Source of the DNA: Nitrosomonas communis | GTDB taxonomy: Bacteria > Pseudomonadota > Gammaproteobacteria > Burkholderiales > Nitrosomonadaceae | DNA: 64,000 nt | Direction: 5' to 3' | Assembly (NCBI RefSeq): GCF_001007935.1 | Contig: NZ_CP011451.1 | Coordinates: 1,736,001-1,800,000, forward strand | Program-made: the position numbers and the translations under genes | Notes under the pieces: model-generated | Seen by the model: only the letters and a program-made list of their open reading frames with translations | What the model was told of the DNA's origin: nothing | Databases searched by the model: none | In this document: positions 58,370-64,000 of the stretch, piece by piece | Layout: every line of letters begins with the position of its first letter | Position numbering within the stretch: the first letter of the stretch is position 1

Positions 58370-59191
58370 CTACTGCCACAGAAAGCTCGTAACTCTTTTA
58401 CCCATGATTTCCTGGTTAAACACAACTTTGGCTGTCGGTGTATCGATACAGGCAGCACCATAACAGACATGTAACGGTAAAAGATGGTCTTCTCTAGGGT
58501 GGCAATATCGAGCAGAGGGAGCTTTCTCCCACTCAATCAATCTTTGCTCGCGCTCATCTGGCAGAAAATCTCTGCTGGCACATGTTTCTATCAGCCAGCT
58601 ATCAAACTCATCGTTTTCTTTGTTGCCATCATTGCCACTCGAGAAGAACCGCTTCAAATTATGAAAGGACATCCCGGAACCAACAATCAGAACGTTTTTC
58701 TTTCGTAAAGAGGTGATGGCTTTCCCTAAATTAATGTGTTGACCTGGGTCTAAATTCTTGAGTAGGGATAATTGGAGGCAGGGAATATGTGCCTGTGGAT
58801 ACATCAGCATGAGTGGAATAAACATACCATGATCAAATCCCCGCTGTTCGTCCAGTTTAGCTGAAATTCCATTGGCTGTTATCATTTCAAGGATTGCTTT
58901 CGCCAGCTGCGGATGACCTGGAGCAGGGTAACGGATTTGATAGGCTCTTTCCGGGAACCCATAGTAATCATAAATCAATTCAGGATGGCTGTTACTTGTG
59001 ATGGTTGCTTGATCCTCTTCCCAATGAGCACTGATAACTAATATGGCTGAAGGCTCACTCAAATTTTTTGCAATCCCTTTTAGAAAAGAAACCATCCTTT
59101 CATGTTCTTTATCGCCCATAACGGGTAAGGGCCCTCCGCCATGCGGTATATACAACACAGGTGAAAGTGTCTCTGATGGTTGATTGCTCAT
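58370..59191 (-). CDS. LigB-type extradiol dioxygenase family protein (DOPA dioxygenase-like)
   Basis: 273 residues from ATG 59191 (AGGGAAT upstream); the longer frame to 59290 is an artefact reaching into a repeat. Conserved metal and active-site residues are in IPHGGGP, ISAHWEE, GFDHGMFIPL and SGMSFHNL. The family cleaves catechol-type rings or acts on related substrates. Here it precedes the cresol-type genes by 80 bases, suggesting ring cleavage of an aromatic intermediate, but that is an inference. Confidence 0.85.
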   Translation of the reverse strand: MSNQPSETLSPVLYIPHGGGPLPVMGDKEHERMVSFLKGIAKNLSEPSAILVISAHWEEDQATITSNSHPELIYDYYGFPERAYQIRYPAPGHPQLAKAILEMITANGISAKLDEQRGFDHGMFIPLMLMYPQAHIPCLQLSLLKNLDPGQHINLGKAITSLRKKNVLIVGSGMSFHNLKRFFSSGNDGNKENDEFDSWLIETCASRDFLPDEREQRLIEWEKAPSARYCHPREDHLLPLHVCYGAACIDTPTAKVVFNQEIMGKRVTSFLWQ

Positions 59192-59252
59192 ATACTTATT
59201 CCCTATCGCAAGAAAAACTAATATATTCCAATCATGAGAGGGGCTTTTTGTT

Positions 59253-59354
59253 ATTCCATTTCTAATCAAACCTGACTCTGTCGGCTTCACCTTGCCTTAT
59301 TATTGATACTGTCTGTGGCTCACTTTCGCGTCATTTTTGATTTCGAAATGGAAT
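59253..59354. repeat. MITE-like repeat, copy 15, with TTA target duplication
   Basis: Near-full copy flanked by TTA at 59251-59253 and TTA at 59354-59356, upstream of the dioxygenase gene. Confidence 0.92.
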
Positions 59355-59378
59355 TACATTCCCTCTTGAATCAGCAAA

Positions 59379-59978
59379 TCAGGCTAATTTCCTGGTTATT
59401 TTTGCTACATGAGCTCCCTGAAAGCGAGCAATTTTGAGTTCATTTTCTGACGGTTGACGGCTGCCATCTGCTCCGGCGAGTGTGCCTGCCCCATAGGGAG
59501 AGCCTCCAGTAATTTCACTCATATTCATGATTTCCTGGCAGGAATAGGGAACACCTACAATGATCATGCCGTGATGTAATAAAGTGGTATGAAAGGATGT
59601 AATGGTAGTTTCCTGACCCCCGTGCTGGGTAGCAGTAGACGTAAAAACGCTCGCAATTTTACCAATCAAGTTGCCGTCAAGCCACAAACGGCCGGTCTGA
59701 TCAAGAAAATTGCGCATCTGTGCGCACATATTGCCAAATCGGGTTGGCGTACCAAAGATGATAGCATGATAGTTCGGTAATTCATCTACTGTCGCAATCG
59801 GTGCTTCCTGATCAAGCTTGACACCGGCCTTTCGTGCCACCTCTTCCGGGATCAGCTCAGGCACTCGCTTGATAATGACTTCAGTATCCTCCACGCTTCG
59901 CACCCCTTCCGCAACTGCTTTCGCCATGCTTTCAATATGTCCATACATACTGTAGTAAAGAACAAGAACTTTCGTCAT
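59379..59978 (-). CDS. wrbA: NAD(P)H:quinone oxidoreductase WrbA
   Basis: About 199 residues from ATG 59978 (AGGAAAG upstream); the longer frame is not needed. Flavodoxin-like FMN site [20 protein letters not shown], and the WrbA motif [19 protein letters not shown]. It reduces quinones by two electrons and protects against redox cycling, which fits next to an aromatic pathway. Confidence 0.93.
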   Translation of the reverse strand: MTKVLVLYYSMYGHIESMAKAVAEGVRSVEDTEVIIKRVPELIPEEVARKAGVKLDQEAPIATVDELPNYHAIIFGTPTRFGNMCAQMRNFLDQTGRLWLDGNLIGKIASVFTSTATQHGGQETTITSFHTTLLHHGMIIVGVPYSCQEIMNMSEITGGSPYGAGTLAGADGSRQPSENELKIARFQGAHVAKITRKLA

Positions 59979-60146
59979 GTTTTCTTTCCTGATTTCCTGG
60001 TTCGAAAAATGGCTTGTATTCAATTCATCCGTTTTTATTTCTAATAGGCTTCTATTTTTTAAAAAAGTTTTGTAACTTTAATAAGGTTATTCCTGAACCA
60101 AATTTATGGCAATAAAAATTTTGAATATCAATTTCAGATTAGATGG

Positions 60147-61370
60147 GGCTCTAATTTTTGAGTTGTCAGATCAAATCTTAGGAATCAGGATTTAATAACC
60201 CCAGAAATTATGCTGGCAGATGGAATAGCAACATAATTCCATTTCGGTAAAAACGGGTCAAACTCAATGGTGATATTTTCTTTAAAGCCATCCGCCACTT
60301 TGCGCCCAGTTTCAAATACCCTATCCATAATTGAGATAAAGACCTTTAGTCCCTGAGAAGTTTTTGCTTTACTCATGACTGCTTTGATCCGCTCGACACT
60401 GGTAAAAATAACTCCACTACAAGCTTTGGTGATAGCGTGGCGTGCATTATTGCTGCCTCCACAGTCGCAGAGCAATAAAATACTCGTCGCCTTTGGATAG
60501 TCCAGTTGACCATAGTTCAACCACCCATGCCGGATACAGGTGCAAGCGAATTCAGAGGTATCATGGCTCGTGCCTAATACGATATAGCCGCTTTTGCGAT
60601 GGATGTCATACAGCCCATGAGGCACAATTTTACTGTCTGCCAAGTATGCAAAATCATGATCATTGACCCGCACGACCTCAGTGGTATAGAGCTTTCCGGG
60701 GCGATAAAAATTACCGATCAATTCTTTTTTTTAACGTCCATACTCATCACCGGATTACCTTGGACCCGGCACTCTTCTTTGAGGCGCTCGATATTTTTGA
60801 ACTGCTCGTCCCGATGCGGCAGGTTCTTTTTCCCGGCTTCAACCTTGAAGGCTTGACGGCGGCGAAAATGATGTTTGTCGAGCAATTGATCAACAACGGT
60901 CACACTCACGCTAAATCCGCACTGTTTTAGCTTCTCAGCCATTTCGTTGCGGCTCAAATTTGACCACTTTACGGATTCATCCATTGGTGAACCGGCAGTA
61001 TGATTTTTTAACATCTCTAAAAAAGCTTCATCCAGCCCTGCCATCGTCTCCACAACTGACTTTCGCCCACCCCCTGCTTGTCGAATACGTTTCTCCTTTT
61101 CAAGCAACGGCATCTTTAACTCTTTCAGGCCACGGCTAACGGTGCCTTCATCGCAGTGTAATACCTGACAAAGGTAGGTGATCCCTCCGTGACCCAGCTT
61201 TGCCGCCTCAACGGCAGCATAGCGGCGGCGGTCTTTTTCCGATAAGCTGTGATAAAAATTGCGCATTTGTGCTTCGACTTCAGGGGTGTATGTGGTTATC
61301 TTCATTTTCAAAACATAACCGAAATACTCTATCCGCGGCAACTTAATTTACAACTCAAAGCTCTGGAGTT
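60147..61370 (-). mobile_element. Defective ISAzo13-like insertion sequence
   Basis: About 1.2 kb containing a transposase split into two frames. A 10-bp inverted match TTTGAGTTGT (60157-60166) with ACAACTCAAA (61350-61359) lies outside the coding part; the exact ends are uncertain. An internal deletion in the transposase makes it inactive. Confidence 0.7.
60185..61305 (-). pseudogene. ISAzo13-like transposase, frameshifted and internally deleted
   Basis: The first part (from ATG 61305) has the HTH-like region EGTVSRGLKEL and ends in VMSMDVKKKN, the first catalytic Asp. The frame then shifts by -1 at an eight-A run (slippery A AAA AAG) into LIGNFYRPGKLYTTEV and continues to LLLCDCGGSNNARH, the second Asp. 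Next comes ITKACSGVIF, without the segment of about 40 residues that carries the catalytic Glu and the YPPYTSKYNP region in intact family members. The shift may be programmed; the deletion is inactivating. Confidence 0.85.
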
Positions 61371-61671
61371 ATTGAATCTTCGTTCCTTAGTTACTGCACG
61401 TCAAGATATGACGACGCCATCTTTACGCTTGCCGCCTGAGATTGGTCGCGCAGCTCGGTCGCGTCAATACTGTTGATATGATCGGTGTACGCTTGCAGAA
61501 TACCACAGTTAGCTAAAATAAACGCATGGATAGCCGCATGGGCTCCATGTTTGAAAACACACCTCGCACTGAAATGCACTAATTCATTAGAATTATTAAA
61601 ATTGTACTTATTGATAACAAAGAATTTTATGGCACAAATACGGGAATACGATGCGATGATATGGTTGAATC
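61371..61671. other. Intergenic region after the IS
   Basis: About 300 bases. A minus-strand open frame (61391-61579) is visible but lacks a ribosome-binding site and a recognisable family. Nothing else seen. Confidence 0.4.
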
Positions 61672-62499
61672 TTATTCAGCAACTAACTTTCCTAAATTCT
61701 GAGGTATTCCATCCTTATCTAATTTAGCAACATGAATTACCCAATTTATTTTTGAGTCTACAGAAAAAGTCATCTCACTTACCCAGCCAGTAGTTGATTC
61801 CTCATCCTCAAAACCATTAAAAATAAAATTGCCTAAACTATATAAAATAGGCTTGCCCTTGTATATTTCAATATTCTGAGTTACATATGGGTGACCACCT
61901 ACAATGGCATCGTCACCACTATCAATCATTAAATGAGCAAGCTTTTTTTGTCTAGAAGAAGCCATTTTTTCAGATTCCCAACCCCAAAGCGGGAAAACAA
62001 TTACAATATCTGCTTTATCAAACTCTTTGGCGCTTCGAATATCATGCGTCACATACCCATCTTCGTTCCAGGCAATGTCCGGCCGGTCATCGAGTGCCTC
62101 GAAACTTCGCGGAAGATACTCGTTATAACCAGGAATTGCAATTTTTTTACCCTTAACTTCAAAAAGTATTGGTTTATGAGCAGACCGTATATCTTTCCCT
62201 CCACCAAAGTAACGTAACCCAGTCTGATTAAATAAATCCAACATTCTTGAAAAAGCTTCGAGCCCATAATCTCCACTATGGTTGTTTGCAACGGATACAG
62301 CACTAAAGTACTCTTTCAATATTGGAATAACTCGAGGGTGAGCTCTAAATGTAAAAGGTTTATCTTCTGGCTTACCACTAGTGCCAACCAAGCATTCTAA
62401 ATTTCCTATTGTAATATCAGCACTTTTAAACAATGGATCAAAAGAAGAAAATGGATTTTTAACTTCTTCTATATACTGACCAGGTAATTCATCAAGCAT
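61672..62499 (-). CDS. CapA family metallophosphatase-like protein, N-terminus incomplete
   Basis: 275 residues from the only available ATG at 62499. Family motifs are GNLEC near residue 33, VANNHSGDYG near residue 70, VGGHPYVTQN and YSLGNFIF. CapA/PgsA proteins take part in polyglutamate capsule synthesis or act as related hydrolases. The usual metal-binding N-terminal motif (LFAGDVML) is present in the same frame just upstream but no start codon precedes it before a TGA, so the ATG used would drop that Asp. The gene is probably truncated, or begins in another way. Confidence 0.72.
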   Translation of the reverse strand: MLDELPGQYIEEVKNPFSSFDPLFKSADITIGNLECLVGTSGKPEDKPFTFRAHPRVIPILKEYFSAVSVANNHSGDYGLEAFSRMLDLFNQTGLRYFGGGKDIRSAHKPILFEVKGKKIAIPGYNEYLPRSFEALDDRPDIAWNEDGYVTHDIRSAKEFDKADIVIVFPLWGWESEKMASSRQKKLAHLMIDSGDDAIVGGHPYVTQNIEIYKGKPILYSLGNFIFNGFEDEESTTGWVSEMTFSVDSKINWVIHVAKLDKDGIPQNLGKLVAE

Positions 62500-62609
62500 T
62501 ACATCGCCTGCAAATAGATTTTTATCTCTTAAGGATCTGAGAAGGAGGCTTCACTATAGAATGTTAATAGGAAGAGGATAATCAAGATTTTTTTGATAAA
62601 TAGATAGGG

Positions 62610-62984
62610 TTATTGGCAAGCAAGCTTACAATGAAATAATAGTTCTCTTTCCATTCCTGTCGAATAAACTTTATTTTCTCCAAAAGTTTTGGGGGCAATT
62701 TTATGTTCTGAGGCGTGGATTAGAACGTATCTATCCTTGGAATCATAGTATGTATAAGTTTTTAATTTGTTGAGGTGATAAAGATATTGAGCTGAAAATC
62801 TAAAATGATTTGATAAATCTAGCTTATCAAAACTATAGAGATCAGTAGTAGGACTAACTCTCAATACATATTGATTGTTACTACTCTCAATTTCACAAAT
62901 TAAGTTACTCCCTTCTACACGAATTAGAGCTGTACATCCTAAGAATATTGGAAACAAGGATAAGCATAACTTTCTGGTTATCAT
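62610..62984 (-). CDS. Hypothetical lipoprotein
   Basis: 124 residues. A short signal peptide ends in the lipobox FLGC (Cys 17). The mature part is rich in Tyr, Ser and Lys with further Cys at NLICEIE and near the end (FHCKLACQ). No family recognised. Low GC compared with the housekeeping genes, as in its neighbours. Confidence 0.55.
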   Translation of the reverse strand: MITRKLCLSLFPIFLGCTALIRVEGSNLICEIESSNNQYVLRVSPTTDLYSFDKLDLSNHFRFSAQYLYHLNKLKTYTYYDSKDRYVLIHASEHKIAPKTFGENKVYSTGMERELLFHCKLACQ

Positions 62985-63019
62985 TAAAGTGACACAAAAA
63001 GCTGAATAAATTAACTTAA

Positions 63020-63159
63020 GGGCGCCTCTAAAAATTCATATTTCGTCACAATACTTTGTTGCTCACCATAAATTATTATTACATATCAACTATATGCTGC
63101 GTCAACATCTTTTGTTCTCGCCTCGTCCTGTTTAAAAATCTGAATTTTTAGAGGTGCCC
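63020..63159. repeat. Second MITE type with 19-bp terminal inverted repeats and TTAA duplication
   Basis: GGGCGCCTCTAAAAATTCA at the left pairs with TGAATTTTTAGAGGTGCCC at the right (one mismatch), 140 bp apart. Direct TTAA flanks lie at 63016-63019 and 63160-63163. It has no coding content and is unrelated to the 101-bp family. The TTAA target fits the YTAR site of IS5-group elements, which suggests but does not prove the source. Confidence 0.8.
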
Positions 63160-63237
63160 TTAAAAGATCATTTCTACTTCTTATTTCTTTAAGTTACTTG
63201 AAATAAGGAGTTATTAATTTTCTGTTTAATCAGGATA

Positions 63238-63432
63238 TTATTTTTTATTAATATCCAGAAATACGCTTCTTAATAGCAGCGTGAACAAAAAAGGAATAAA
63301 ACTCATTCCTGTTACCCAATAATGCTCATAAGTGAATTGATCGCCTTCATCCATTATAATATACGTAAAAAAGATACCGACGGGAGCAATCAAGGAAAGG
63401 AATTGAATTAATAAAAATAGTCTTTTAAGCAT
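63238..63432 (-). CDS. Small membrane protein with two predicted helices
   Basis: 64 residues. Two hydrophobic segments (LFLLIQFLSLIAPVGIFFTY and GMSFIPFLFTLLLRSVFL) separated by an acidic loop, ending in a short basic tail. Small double-spanning membrane protein of unknown role. No strong ribosome-binding site, so confidence is moderate. Confidence 0.45.
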   Translation of the reverse strand: MLKRLFLLIQFLSLIAPVGIFFTYIIMDEGDQFTYEHYWVTGMSFIPFLFTLLLRSVFLDINKK

Positions 63433-63578
63433 ATGGGGTTATCTTATATATTAATTTCTATCAGTTATTATAAACTTGATAGATTCGTGCATAGTCAAAG
63501 TAATTTGAGTTTAGTATAAAAAATAATAAAAGGTTTTGAATCTTCCTGATTTTTGAATCTTCCTGTGTGTGAGACAAA

Positions 63579-63902
63579 ATGGAAGTTATACTTATTATCA
63601 CCAATTTTCCTGACAAAACGAGCGCGTTAACGCTTGCTCAAAAACTCATTGAACGTCGAGCTGCAGCGTGCATCAATATTTTGGCCGAATCCACTTCAAT
63701 ATACCGATGGCAGGGAGAGACTGAAGTAAGCAATGAGATACCGGTCTTAATCAAAACATTAGCAAAACATTATAGGGTGATAGAAGAAATCATTAAAGCC
63801 ATTCACCCTTATGAACTCCCTGAGATTATTGCAGTCCCTGTAAAGTTGGGATTGCCAGCGTATATACAATGGGTTGCCGATGAAGTGACCAATCATTCTT
63901 GA
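63579..63902 (+). CDS. cutA: Divalent cation tolerance protein CutA
   Basis: 107 residues, normal length. Trimeric cytoplasmic protein of the CutA1 family. Landmarks are VILIITNFPDKTSAL, ERRAAACINIL, SIYRWQGE and HPYELPEIIAVP. Its role in metal tolerance is debated. In many proteobacteria it lies directly upstream of dsbD. Confidence 0.95.
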   Translation: MEVILIITNFPDKTSALTLAQKLIERRAAACINILAESTSIYRWQGETEVSNEIPVLIKTLAKHYRVIEEIIKAIHPYELPEIIAVPVKLGLPAYIQWVADEVTNHS

Positions 63903-63936
63903 ATTAGCAATATAAAAAAACAAATTTGGGTCAGCT

Positions 63937-64000
63937 ATGCGTTTAATTCAATTTTTTTTAATTTTATTTATTTTTGTTAGTACAAATGTAGTGGCTGAAG
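63937..64000 (+). CDS. Start of a secreted or membrane protein gene, possibly dsbD (3' end outside window)
   Basis: ATG 63937 begins MRLIQFFLILFIFV and continues to the window edge as an apparent signal peptide. The cutA-dsbD order is common, so it may be the thiol:disulfide interchange protein DsbD, but only about 21 codons are visible. Confidence 0.4.
   Translation, partial: MRLIQFFLILFIFVSTNVVAE

Noticed and set aside
61391..61579. 62-codon minus-strand frame
   Set aside because: Protein-like in places but no ribosome-binding site, no recognised family, and it borders the defective IS.

Overview
The window looks like chromosomal DNA of a betaproteobacterium, most probably a Nitrosomonas-type ammonia oxidiser. 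The gene order rsmD-coaD-ferredoxin-yggS-pilT-pilU, a lolC-lolD pair and cutA next to a secreted-protein gene fit that class. The genus is an inference: no amo, hao, rRNA or tRNA gene lies here. Intergenic regions are long and AT-rich, and they carry an abundant short repeat.

Layout. 1-14.6 kb: a channel-like membrane protein, an AI-2E family transporter, a FAD/Rieske oxidoreductase with a small broken gene behind it, an SGNH hydrolase, a Nudix hydrolase, a YajQ protein, several small lipoproteins or secreted proteins, a small LuxR-type HTH protein, a YhiN-type flavoprotein and inorganic pyrophosphatase. 14.6-22.3 kb: an alpha/beta hydrolase, a cysteine desulfurase, and a tight four-gene operon (sugar-nucleotide or choline-type nucleotidyltransferase, HIT protein, membrane desaturase, phosphoglycerate-mutase-like phosphatase), followed by a free-standing ketosynthase with its own acyl carrier protein. 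22.3-35 kb: a carbohydrate region with glgC, a GH38 alpha-mannosidase, UDP-glucose dehydrogenase, UDP-glucuronate epimerase, two tandem GT4 glycosyltransferases, an ABC exporter and a nucleotidyltransferase. 35-43 kb: a di-heme cytochrome c peroxidase broken by a frameshift, egtB-egtD for ergothioneine, a DUF4156 lipoprotein and a berberine-bridge-type flavoprotein. 44-52.7 kb: lolCD, rsmD-coaD-fdx, yggS, pilT, pilU, a periplasmic alpha-carbonic anhydrase and secreted proteins. 53-60 kb: a p-cresol-type catabolic operon on the minus strand (LigB-type dioxygenase, PchC-like cytochrome c, Tat-exported protein, PchF-like flavoprotein, alcohol dehydrogenase, decayed aldehyde dehydrogenase), then wrbA. 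60-64 kb: a defective ISAzo13-like element, a CapA-type protein lacking its usual N-terminus, a second MITE, cutA and the start of a secreted-protein gene.

The most distinctive structural feature is a ~101-bp MITE-like repeat with terminal inverted repeats. It is present in 14 full or nearly full copies plus one fragment; seven copies are flanked by perfect 3-bp TNA target duplications. One copy sits exactly on a stop codon, another separates pilT from pilU. The functional units that most deserve follow-up are the nucleotidyltransferase-HIT-desaturase-phosphatase operon with the neighbouring ketosynthase/ACP pair, and the cresol-type operon in a presumed chemolithoautotroph.
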